The notes under the pieces: generated by a model
Told to the model about the DNA's origin: nothing
Seen by the model: only the letters and a program-made list of their open reading frames with translations
Database searches by the model: none
Assembly (NCBI GenBank): GCA_030039655.1
Contig: JASHVC010000264.1
Coordinates: 1-15,052, forward strand
Direction of reading: 5' to 3'
DNA length: 15,052 nucleotides
Origin: Xanthobacteraceae bacterium
Lineage (GTDB): Bacteria; Pseudomonadota; Alphaproteobacteria; Rhizobiales; Xanthobacteraceae
Position numbers and translations under genes: made by a program
In this document: one piece after another, positions 1 through 6,980 of the stretch
Layout: each line of letters opens with the position of its first letter
How positions within the stretch are numbered: the stretch's first letter is position 1

Positions 1-63
1 GGCACGCTGGCATTGCGTATCACATCGGCAATCAGCGAGCGCCTGGCGCGGGCGACGAATTGA
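1..63 (+). CDS. lptF: LptF C-terminus (partial, 5' end outside window)
   Basis: Frame 1 is open from the window edge to a TGA at 61-63 and encodes the 20-residue end GTLALRITSAISERLARATN. The call rests mainly on position: it ends 11 bases before lptG, and lptF-lptG pairs encode the two permease subunits of the LptB2FG lipopolysaccharide export ABC transporter. The stop codon lies inside the Shine-Dalgarno stretch of lptG, which fits translational coupling. Twenty residues are too few to prove identity from sequence. Confidence 0.6.
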   Translation, partial: GTLALRITSAISERLARATN

Positions 64-74
64 GGAGCGAATCG

Positions 75-1166
75 ATGGCGGCCCGCACTCTCTCACGCTA
101 CTTCGGGTTGCGGTTCTTTACCTCCGTGATTGGCACCTTTGTCGGCGTCGTCGTGCTTGCCGGCATGATCGACTATTTCGAATTGATGCGCCGCGGCGCC
201 GACTGGCCAAAGGCGACGGCTTGGATCCTCGCCGAGATTTCGCTGTTCCGCATTCCGCAGCTCACCGAGAAGATTATGCCTTTTGCGGTGCTCATTGGCG
301 CGATGTCGTGTTATTTGGCGCTTTCGCGCCGCCTCGAGCTGATCATTGCGCGCGCTGCCGGCATCTCGGCTTGGCAGTTCGTTGCTCCGGCTGTCGTGGT
401 GGCGTTTCTGTTCGGCGCGGCCGCCACCGCCGCCTACAATCCCATCGCCGCGACTCTCCACGAGCGCTCGAAACGCTTAGAATCGGAAATGTTGGGTGAG
501 ACGTCGTCCGCCTTGCAGGAGAGCGCGGCCGGATTCTGGGTGCGGCAAAAGAGCGCCGACGGCGCGGCCATCATCAACGCTAAGTCGAGCCGCCAACAAG
601 GCTCCATCCTCGGCGGGGTATCCGTCTACACATTCGACGATGGGGGCCACTTCCGCGAGCGAATCGAGGCGAGAAGTGCCGAACTCGAGGACGGCTATTG
701 GTTGCTCGAGGACGCGCGCATTTATTCGACCACCAGCCCGCCCGTTCTTCAGGACAGCTATCGGCTCAACACCAATCTAACGCTCGCACAGGTACGGGAG
801 AGCTTTGCGACGCCCGAAACGGTTCCATTCTGGCAACTTCCCGCCTATATCGAGATGGCGGACAGAGCGGGCCTCGCGGCCGCCGGCTATCGGCTGCAAT
901 ACAACGAATTGCTGGCCCGCCCTTTCCTCCTTGCCGCCATGGTGCTCCTCGCCGCTTCTGTAAGCTTGCGCTTCTTTCGCTTCGGCGGGGTGCAGAAGAT
1001 GGTCCTCAGCGGAATCACCGCCGGTTTCCTGCTGTTTGTCCTGTCAAAGATCACCGAAGACATGAGTAGAGCGGAGCTCCTGTCGTCCACTTTGGCCGCC
1101 TGGATCCCCGTAGTGGTCGGTGGCCTGACGGGGTTTGTTACGCTGTTGTATCAAGAGGATGGATAG
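75..1166 (+). CDS. lptG: LPS export system permease LptG
   Basis: Inner-membrane permease of LptB2FG, which extracts lipopolysaccharide from the inner membrane and passes it to the LptC/LptA bridge. At 363 residues it has the usual length. It shows the family layout: membrane helices near residues 14-34, 65-85 and 100-122, a periplasmic beta-jellyroll domain around 130-275, then helices near 281-300, 307-328 and 338-358. The segment RLELIIARAAGISAWQ (86-101), just before the third helix, matches the conserved cytoplasmic coupling region that contacts LptB. The ATG at 75 is chosen over a TTG at 60 because AGGAG at 63-67 sits 7 bases before it and MAARTLSRYFGLRFF is a typical N-terminus. The gene follows lptF directly. 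The next gene in most relatives, lptD, is missing here. Confidence 0.95.
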   Translation: MAARTLSRYFGLRFFTSVIGTFVGVVVLAGMIDYFELMRRGADWPKATAWILAEISLFRIPQLTEKIMPFAVLIGAMSCYLALSRRLELIIARAAGISAWQFVAPAVVVAFLFGAAATAAYNPIAATLHERSKRLESEMLGETSSALQESAAGFWVRQKSADGAAIINAKSSRQQGSILGGVSVYTFDDGGHFRERIEARSAELEDGYWLLEDARIYSTTSPPVLQDSYRLNTNLTLAQVRESFATPETVPFWQLPAYIEMADRAGLAAAGYRLQYNELLARPFLLAAMVLLAASVSLRFFRFGGVQKMVLSGITAGFLLFVLSKITEDMSRAELLSSTLAAWIPVVVGGLTGFVTLLYQEDG

Positions 1167-1371
1167 CCCTGATCAGAGGCTCAGGCACCGCCGGTTCGGC
1201 GCACTTTGAGGGCGCTTGTGTCGCGGTAGACACGGCAAAGCCGCGCGCAGATGCGTTAACTTTCATGTCCTAAATTTTGCCGCGAGATTACAGGAATCAT
1301 CTCGCCAGCCTACGGGCATTGGGACAAGCATCCGGAAGCAAACCTAAGCGCCGAGGGAGAAGCAAGGCGTT
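1167..1371. other. lptG-surA intergenic gap where lptD would be expected
   Basis: This 205-base stretch has no gene of normal size. It contains three small inverted repeats: CCTGA/TCAGG at 1168-1185, GTGTC/GACAC at 1218-1233, and GCGAGAT/ATCTCGC at 1282-1305. There is also an AT-rich patch at 1256-1279. A 16-codon frame runs from an ATG at 1159, inside the end of lptG, to TGA at 1207-1209. No uridine-rich terminator directly follows any stem. The promoter of surA-pdxA-rsmA probably lies here, but I cannot point to convincing -35/-10 boxes. Confidence 0.6.
1282..1305. repeat. Inverted repeat GCGAGAT-N10-ATCTCGC upstream of surA
   Basis: The two 7-base arms are perfectly complementary (1282-1288 with 1299-1305), separated by 10 bases. 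The centre lies about 78 bases before the surA start. It could be an operator for a dimeric regulator or an RNA hairpin in the surA leader; the sequence does not decide between them. Confidence 0.45.
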
Positions 1372-2310
1372 ATGTGGCAGATGAGCACCCCCTTCCATCG
1401 GGGATCACTGACGACCGCAGCACTGGCCATTGGCCTCATATTTGCCGGTGGCACGACTGCCCGCGCGCAACAGGTGGTCGCGCTGGTCAACGGCGTACCA
1501 ATCACGGAGCTCGATATCGCGCAGCGCACCAAGCTCGAACAACTGAGCTCGCAAAAGCCGCCGCCACGCCAGGACGTGCTCAACAATCTTATCGACGAGA
1601 TTCTGGAAGTGCGTGAGGCGAAGCGATTTGAAATCGACCCGCCCGAGGCGGAAATACAAAGATCCTATTCGAATATCGCTCAGCGGATGGGCATCGACGC
1701 CCAGAAGCTGACGGAAACGCTGAACCATGCCGGCGCGAGCGAGGCTACGCTAAAGGCGCGATTGCGCGCGCAGATGGCTTGGGCCGCACTGGTCCGCGGG
1801 CGGTTCAAGGCGAGCCTGGAAATCGCCGATACGGACGTCGAAGCCGAGCTGCACCTGCATGAGACCGATGAAAAGAAGGACATCGGCTACGAATACACAA
1901 TGCGTCCCATCGTGTTTATCGTGCCGGCCGGTGCGCCTGAGAGCGCGTTCGAGACGCGCAAGCGCGAGGCCGACGCCTTGCGAGCACGCTTCACGGACTG
2001 CAACATCGGCCTAACCTTCGCGCGGGCGCTCAACGAGGTCTCCGTGCGCGACCAAATCATAAAATTTTCGGCCGACCTGCCGCAGCAATCGCGCGCCATT
2101 GTCGATGGCACGGAAGTCGGCCACCTGACACCGCCGGAAACGATAAAAGAAGGCATCCAAATGTTCGCGGTGTGCAACAAACGGGAAACCAAAACCGACA
2201 CGCCTGAAAAAAAGCAAATCCGCGACCAAATGTTCGAGAAGAAATTCGGCGTTAAAGCAAAGCGCTATTTGCAGGAACTGCGTAGCCAGGCGATGATCGA
2301 GTATAGATAG
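1372..2310 (+). CDS. surA: SurA-type periplasmic chaperone / peptidyl-prolyl isomerase
   Basis: Periplasmic chaperone for outer-membrane proteins; in E. coli it is the main escort of LptD and other beta-barrels. At 312 residues it is shorter than E. coli SurA (428), as in rhizobial relatives. A Sec signal peptide spans residues 1-32 (hydrophobic core about 13-27, likely cleavage ARA|QQ). The mature protein opens with VVALVNGVPITELDIAQR, typical of the SurA N-terminal chaperone domain (about 33-170). One degenerate parvulin-like domain follows (about 170-285), containing the stretches SADLPQQSRAIVDGTEVGHLTPPE and GIQMFAVC. The second parvulin domain of E. coli SurA is absent. The start at 1372 has GGGAG 12 bases upstream; an in-frame ATG at 1381 is an alternative that keeps the signal peptide. 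It is followed by pdxA after 18 bases, so the two are probably cotranscribed. Confidence 0.88.
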   Translation: MWQMSTPFHRGSLTTAALAIGLIFAGGTTARAQQVVALVNGVPITELDIAQRTKLEQLSSQKPPPRQDVLNNLIDEILEVREAKRFEIDPPEAEIQRSYSNIAQRMGIDAQKLTETLNHAGASEATLKARLRAQMAWAALVRGRFKASLEIADTDVEAELHLHETDEKKDIGYEYTMRPIVFIVPAGAPESAFETRKREADALRARFTDCNIGLTFARALNEVSVRDQIIKFSADLPQQSRAIVDGTEVGHLTPPETIKEGIQMFAVCNKRETKTDTPEKKQIRDQMFEKKFGVKAKRYLQELRSQAMIEYR

Positions 2311-2328
2311 TCGGATATAAGCAGGATT

Positions 2329-3351
2329 GTGCACCCGTTAGCATTGACGCTCGGTGAGCCCGCCGGGATCGGGCCGGATCTCGCGCTTGCTGTTTGGCAT
2401 CGCCGCGCCGAGTTCGACATTCCGCCCTTTTATGTTGTGGCCGATCCCGAGTTTCTCCGACACCGCGCGAAACAGATCGGCCTCGATATCGCGATTGCGA
2501 TCGTGGCCCCCACCGCGGTTGCGGCGACCTTCCCTTCGGCGCTTCCGATTGTTGCCCTCGATTTGAAGGTGACGGCCGAACCCGGTCGTCCGGATCGATC
2601 CAGTGCGCCAGCTGCCATCGCATCGATCCGACGCGCCGTCGCCGACGTGCTCGCTGGCGCGGCCGCGGCTATCGTCACCAATCCGGTCGCAAAGAACGTG
2701 CTTTACAAATCCGGATTTGCCGAGCCGGGCCACACCGAGTTTCTGGCGAAGCTCGCGGAGGAATCGACCGGCAAGTCGCTGCGGCCGGTCATGTTGTTGT
2801 GGTCGCCGGAACTTGCCGTGGTGCCGGTGACGATCCACCTACCGCTCAAGGACATATTCAAACAGCTTTCGACCGAGCTGATCGTTGAAACTGGGCGCAT
2901 CGTGGCGCGGGATTTCCGCACGCGCTTCCGCATACCGCGCCCTCGCCTCGTCATCGCTGGCCTCAATCCGCACGCCGGGGAAGAGGGCATGCTCGGCGAG
3001 GAGGATCATACCGTCGTGACGCCGGCGGTTGCACAGCTCGCCGCCGATGGGATCGACGTGCGGGGCCCCTTGCCGGCGGATTCGCTTTTTCACGCCCGGG
3101 CGCGCGCGACCTACGACGCCGCTCTGTGCATGTATCACGATCAGGCGCTGATCCCGATCAAGACGCTCGCGTTTGATCACGCCGTCAACGTCACGCTGGG
3201 CCTGCCGTTCGTGCGGACCTCGCCTGACCACGGCACCGCTTTCGATATCGCCGGAACTGGCACGGCCGATCCGGCGAGCCTCGTCGCCTCGCTGCGGCTT
3301 GCGGCGCGCCTTGCGAAGGCGGGGAGTCCGGCGCTCATGACTGCGTCGTGA
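2329..3351 (+). CDS. pdxA: 4-hydroxythreonine-4-phosphate dehydrogenase PdxA
   Basis: Cytoplasmic enzyme of the DXP-dependent pyridoxal 5'-phosphate pathway. It oxidises 4-phosphohydroxy-L-threonine to 3-amino-1-hydroxyacetone phosphate, with NAD(P)+ and a divalent metal. At 340 residues it is of normal length. The N-terminus [14 protein letters not shown] is the family signature and fixes the GTG start at 2329, although its Shine-Dalgarno is poor (CAGGA only 2 bases away). The three metal-binding histidines are present at H170 (in TIHLPLK), H215 (in [10 protein letters not shown]) and H270 (in [11 protein letters not shown]), with the same spacing as E. coli H166/H211/H266. The C-terminal [19 protein letters not shown] is also conserved. 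The stop overlaps the rsmA start by four bases (GTGA). Confidence 0.97.
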   Translation: MHPLALTLGEPAGIGPDLALAVWHRRAEFDIPPFYVVADPEFLRHRAKQIGLDIAIAIVAPTAVAATFPSALPIVALDLKVTAEPGRPDRSSAPAAIASIRRAVADVLAGAAAAIVTNPVAKNVLYKSGFAEPGHTEFLAKLAEESTGKSLRPVMLLWSPELAVVPVTIHLPLKDIFKQLSTELIVETGRIVARDFRTRFRIPRPRLVIAGLNPHAGEEGMLGEEDHTVVTPAVAQLAADGIDVRGPLPADSLFHARARATYDAALCMYHDQALIPIKTLAFDHAVNVTLGLPFVRTSPDHGTAFDIAGTGTADPASLVASLRLAARLAKAGSPALMTAS

Positions 3352-4238
3352 CGGGGGTGGCCGCCGCGTCCGACGGGCTGCCGCCTCTGCGTGAGGTCAT
3401 TCGCCGCCACGGCCTGATGGCCAAAAAATCGCTCGGACAAAATTTCCTACTCGACCTCAATCTTGCCGGCCGTATCGCCCGTGCCGCCGAGCCGCTCAGC
3501 GGCGTGACCGTTTTCGAGGTCGGTCCCGGCCCGGGCGGGCTCACCCGGGCGCTATTGGCGCTCGATGCCGCGCGCGTGGTCGCGGTCGAACGCGACGACC
3601 GCGCGCTTGGCGCTCTCCGAGAAGTCGCTGCCTATTATCCCGGACGTCTCGACGTCGTGGCAGCGGACGCGCTCACTTTCGACCCGCGATCCCGATTGCC
3701 GCACGGCGCGGTGCGCATCGTCGCCAATCTCCCCTACAACATCGCCACCGCGTTGCTTGTCTCCTGGCTCTCCGTCGAACCTTGGCCTCCCTGGTACGAC
3801 GCCGCCATCCTCATGTTCCAGCGCGAGGTCGCCGAACGCATCGTCGCCGAGCCACATTCGAAGACTTATGGGCGCCTGTCGGTGTTGGCGCAGTGGCGCT
3901 GCGAGTCGAAGATCCTGTTCGATGTGAACGCCTCGGCCTTCGTGCCGCCGCCGAGCGTCAAGTCTTCACTCGTTCGCCTCATCCCGCGAGCGGCGCCTTT
4001 GGCGTGCGACCGCGCCCTCCTCGAAAGAGCCACGCAGGCGGCCTTTGGCCAGCGGCGTAAGATGTTGCGACAAAGCCTGCGTTCGCTTGGCGTTGACGTG
4101 GCGGCCTTGCTCGGAGCCGCAAACCTGGAAGCGACGGCACGCGCGGAAGAACTCTCGGTGACGGATTTCGTCGCTCTGGCGCGCGCTCTCGCCGCCGACC
4201 GGCAGCTAGGGCATGATGCCCGCTCAGACCCGAACTGA
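3348..4238 (+). CDS. rsmA: 16S rRNA dimethyladenosine transferase RsmA (KsgA)
   Basis: Dimethylates the two adjacent adenines in the 3'-terminal helix of 16S rRNA (A1518/A1519 in E. coli numbering) using SAM, late in 30S assembly. The 296 residues are normal. Visible motifs: [11 protein letters not shown] (26-36), SAM-binding [16 protein letters not shown] (55-70), acidic ribose contact E81, D107 in the adenine-binding AADALTFD segment, the catalytic NLPYNIAT (127-134), and [12 protein letters not shown] (200-211) in the C-terminal domain. The GTG at 3348 overlaps the pdxA stop; a second in-frame GTG at 3357 is possible. The four-base overlap suggests translational coupling. The surA-pdxA-rsmA order is common in Proteobacteria. 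Confidence 0.97.
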   Translation: MTGVAAASDGLPPLREVIRRHGLMAKKSLGQNFLLDLNLAGRIARAAEPLSGVTVFEVGPGPGGLTRALLALDAARVVAVERDDRALGALREVAAYYPGRLDVVAADALTFDPRSRLPHGAVRIVANLPYNIATALLVSWLSVEPWPPWYDAAILMFQREVAERIVAEPHSKTYGRLSVLAQWRCESKILFDVNASAFVPPPSVKSSLVRLIPRAAPLACDRALLERATQAAFGQRRKMLRQSLRSLGVDVAALLGAANLEATARAEELSVTDFVALARALAADRQLGHDARSDPN

Positions 4239-4253
4239 GAGGTTTGAGCCACG

Positions 4254-5312
4254 ATGACCAAGATGCACCGCCAATCGCTGGTCGCTTACGGACAGCCGCT
4301 CTGCGAGACAGTCGTCGATTGCCCGGTGCCGCGCGGCAGCGAAGTGCTCGTACGAATCGAGCGTTGCGGCGTGTGCCATTCCGACTTGCACCTCCAGGAC
4401 GGTTATTTTGAGCTCGGCGGCGACCGGCGGCTCGATATCACCAAGGATCGTCCGCTGCCGTTTACGCTCGGACACGAGATCGCAGGCGTCATCGAGAGCG
4501 CCGGCGATGAGGCCGTGGGCGCCACTGTTGGCCGCCGGGTCGCCATCTATCCGTGGATCGGCTGCGGCAGCTGCGCGATGTGCGAAACCGGCGAAGAGAA
4601 TTTGTGCTCTAACCATCGCCACCTCGGCATAGCCGCCGATGGCGGCTTCGCCACCCACGTGGTCATTCCCCATCCGCGTTATCTGCTCGATTACGCGCCG
4701 CTATCGCCGGCGTTCGCGGGAGCCCTGACGTGCTCGGGCCTCACGGCCTATTCGGCGCTCAAACACCTCGGCAATCGGGCAGAACGCGGACCGGTGCTGC
4801 TCATCGGCCTCGGCGGCGTGGGCATGATGGGGCTTGCAATCGCGCGCGCGCTTTTCGGTGAACCGCCCATCGTCGCCGACATCGATGCCGAAAAGCGCAA
4901 AGCCGCCGTCGCGGCTGGCGCTGCTGCTGCCTACGACCCGTCCGATCCGCAAGCACGTCGCGACTTGATGAAAGCGACCGGCGGCCTCCTCGCCGTCTGC
5001 GATTTCGTCGGTTCGGAAAAATCGCTGCAGTTTGCGACCGGCGTGCTGGCGCGCAGCGGCAAGGTTGTGGTGACTGGCCTTCTTGGCGGCACCTTTTCGA
5101 TTGCCGCCGCCATGATCGCCATCAAGGCAATGACTATCGAGGGCACACTCACCGGCACGCTCGCCGAAGCGCGTGAGCTTCTTGACCTCGCTCGCGGCGG
5201 CAAGATCGCACCGATCCCGACTCACGATCGGCCGCTCGCCCAGGCTCAGGCTGCACTCGATGATCTGCGTGCCGGCCGTGTCGTCGGGCGCACAGTGCTG
5301 ACGATGAATTGA
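4254..5312 (+). CDS. Zinc-dependent NAD-linked alcohol dehydrogenase (MDR family)
   Basis: Medium-chain dehydrogenase/reductase of 352 residues; probably interconverts an alcohol with an aldehyde or ketone. The catalytic zinc ligands are C41 (GVCHSD), H74-E75 (GHE) and C160 (TCSGLTAY). The structural zinc site is complete: C104, C107, C110 and C118. The Rossmann motif GLGGVG is at 185-190, and the acidic residue ending the next strand (D209 in IVADID) predicts NAD(H) rather than NADP(H). It starts 15 bases after rsmA and is the last gene before the convergent gmk, so it is probably transcribed with rsmA. The substrate cannot be told from sequence, and the metabolic link to its housekeeping neighbours is unclear. 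A small insertion (about residues 52-66, ELGGDRRLDITKDR) between the first zinc ligand and the GHE motif is found in a subset of bacterial family members. Confidence 0.9.
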   Translation: MTKMHRQSLVAYGQPLCETVVDCPVPRGSEVLVRIERCGVCHSDLHLQDGYFELGGDRRLDITKDRPLPFTLGHEIAGVIESAGDEAVGATVGRRVAIYPWIGCGSCAMCETGEENLCSNHRHLGIAADGGFATHVVIPHPRYLLDYAPLSPAFAGALTCSGLTAYSALKHLGNRAERGPVLLIGLGGVGMMGLAIARALFGEPPIVADIDAEKRKAAVAAGAAAAYDPSDPQARRDLMKATGGLLAVCDFVGSEKSLQFATGVLARSGKVVVTGLLGGTFSIAAAMIAIKAMTIEGTLTGTLAEARELLDLARGGKIAPIPTHDRPLAQAQAALDDLRAGRVVGRTVLTMN

Positions 5313-5349
5313 TGACCGGTTCCCACTGCAGCGTATCCAAGCTCGGACC

Positions 5350-6012
5350 TTAGAGCTTCGCCTGCAGGCCGCGGACGAAATCAGACAGTCCGATCTGGCG
5401 CTCGCGCTTCAGTCGTTCGGCGCCGAGGATCGCGCGCACTTCGGCAAAGGCCAGGCGCTTGTCGGTGTTGACGATCACATAGTCGTATTCCGGCCAGTGG
5501 CTCATCTCGCCCGCGGCCTTCGCCATGCGCGCGCCGATGATCTCCTTGCTGTCCTGGGCGCGGCGGTGCAGCCGGCGTTCCAGCTCCCGTACACTCGGCG
5601 GCAGGATGAACACACTGACCAGATCGTCACGCGCCTTTTCGCGCAGCTGCTGGGTGCCCTGCCAGTCAATGTCGAACAGGACGTCGCGGCCCGCCCGCAG
5701 CGCTTCGAGCACGGGAAGCCGCGGCGTGCCGTAGTGGTGACCAAAAACTTCTGCCCATTCCAACAGGTCGCCTGACTTCACCATGGCGGTGAACCGGCCG
5801 GGTTCGATGAAGTGATAATCGCGGCCGTCGATTTCGGCGCGCCGCTTCGGTCGCGTAGTCACCGATATAGAAAGCTCGACGTTCCGGTCGGCCCGCAACA
5901 GCATGCGGGACAGCGTGGTCTTGCCCGCGCCGGAAGGCGACGACAAAACAAACATGAGGCCCCGGCGCGCGACTCCTTTTTGTTTTTTTCGATTTCGAGC
6001 GGCGCGCGGCAT
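5350..6012 (-). CDS. gmk: Guanylate kinase
   Basis: Phosphorylates GMP to GDP with ATP, an essential step in guanine nucleotide supply. The 220 residues fit the family. Visible are the P-loop SPSGAGKT (25-32), the GMP-binding SVTTRPKR (49-56), DYHF (64-67), EWAEVFGHHYGT (84-95) and DIDWQGTQ (113-120). The first 19 residues (MPRAARNRKKQKGVARRGL) form a basic extension; M20 would be an alternative start. The ATG at 6012 is preferred because it begins 2 bases after the yicC stop, the usual coupled arrangement. It is the last gene of the minus-strand cluster and ends 37 bases from the convergent alcohol dehydrogenase. Confidence 0.96.
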   Translation of the reverse strand: MPRAARNRKKQKGVARRGLMFVLSSPSGAGKTTLSRMLLRADRNVELSISVTTRPKRRAEIDGRDYHFIEPGRFTAMVKSGDLLEWAEVFGHHYGTPRLPVLEALRAGRDVLFDIDWQGTQQLREKARDDLVSVFILPPSVRELERRLHRRAQDSKEIIGARMAKAAGEMSHWPEYDYVIVNTDKRLAFAEVRAILGAERLKRERQIGLSDFVRGLQAKL

Positions 6013-6014
6013 GG

Positions 6015-6902
6015 TTATTCGACGTTCTGCACCTGCTCGCGGAATTGCTCGACCGCGGCCTTCAGTTCCAGCCCGATATTGGTGAGTTCGACGTCATTGG
6101 CCTTGGCGCACAGCGTGTTGGCTTCGCGGTTAAGCTCCTGAGCGAGAAAATCAAGCCGGCGGCCGATCGCACCACCTTGCTCGATGAGCAACTGCGCCTG
6201 CGCCACATGCGCCGCCAAGCGGTCAAGCTCCTCGCGCACGTCGGCCTTGGTGGCGATCAGGATTGCTTCTTGATGCAAGCGGTCGGGATCGAAGCGATCG
6301 GATTGCGCCAATAGTGTCGCTACCTGTTCGGCGAGCCGGGCTCGGATCGCCTCCGGCTGCCGGCCGGGAACGAGTTCGGCGCGCTGGGCGAGCGCGGCAA
6401 TCTCACCGAGCCGAGCCGCCAGCACACGAGCAAGGGCCGCGCCCTCATGGCGGCGCATCTCGGCAAGCGCAACGATCGCGTCAGCAAACCCGGCAGTGAC
6501 CGCCACCTCGGCGCTACGCTTCTCCTCCTCACTTTCCTCGGCGTCGCTGATTTCGAGCACGCCTTTGAGGCTGAGCAAACCGTCGAGAGCGGGCGGCGAC
6601 GCTTCGATCCGCCGCGCCACCTGCCGCGCCGCCGCCAAAATCGCTTCGAGCACCGCAGTGTTGACGTGGACCGCGGGCGTAGCGCCACTGCGCTCGACGG
6701 AGAGGCCTGCTTGGATCGATCCACGCGAGAGCGTCTCGGCAGCGCGTGAGCGGATCGACGACTCGACCGCGTCCCAGCCAGCTGGAAGCCGCAGCCGCAG
6801 ATCGAGACCCTTGCCGTTGACCGCTTTGATTTCCCAGGCCCAGGCGTAGGAACCGCTGACGCCATGGGTGCGAGCAAAACCCGTCATGCTCGACAGCGCC
6901 AT
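6015..6902 (-). CDS. yicC: YicC/YloC-family endoribonuclease
   Basis: A 295-residue member of the YicC family, which has been characterised as an endoribonuclease linked to small-RNA turnover in E. coli. The N-terminal signature SMTGFAR (5-11) and EIKAVNGKGLDLRLRLP (24-40) belong to the YicC N-terminal domain. The C-terminal block GRRLDFLAQELNREANTLCAK, with NDVELTNIGLELKAAVEQFREQVQNVE behind it, is the conserved DUF1732 end. The start MALSSMTGFAR is the usual one, with GGAG about 10 bases upstream. The pairing yicC-gmk is very common across bacteria, and the 2-base spacing here implies coupling. In alphaproteobacteria it typically follows mltG, as here. Confidence 0.93.
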   Translation of the reverse strand: MALSSMTGFARTHGVSGSYAWAWEIKAVNGKGLDLRLRLPAGWDAVESSIRSRAAETLSRGSIQAGLSVERSGATPAVHVNTAVLEAILAAARQVARRIEASPPALDGLLSLKGVLEISDAEESEEEKRSAEVAVTAGFADAIVALAEMRRHEGAALARVLAARLGEIAALAQRAELVPGRQPEAIRARLAEQVATLLAQSDRFDPDRLHQEAILIATKADVREELDRLAAHVAQAQLLIEQGGAIGRRLDFLAQELNREANTLCAKANDVELTNIGLELKAAVEQFREQVQNVE

Positions 6903-6980
6903 GGAATGCGGTCTCCGGCGGCGAATCCATCAAAAATTCGCGCCGAACTTAGCGACGGCCCCTCACGCTCACAAGAGAGA

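Noticed and set aside
60..74. TTG at 60 as the lptG start.
   Set aside because: The ATG at 75 has a well-placed AGGAG and gives the typical N-terminus; the TTG overlaps the lptF stop.
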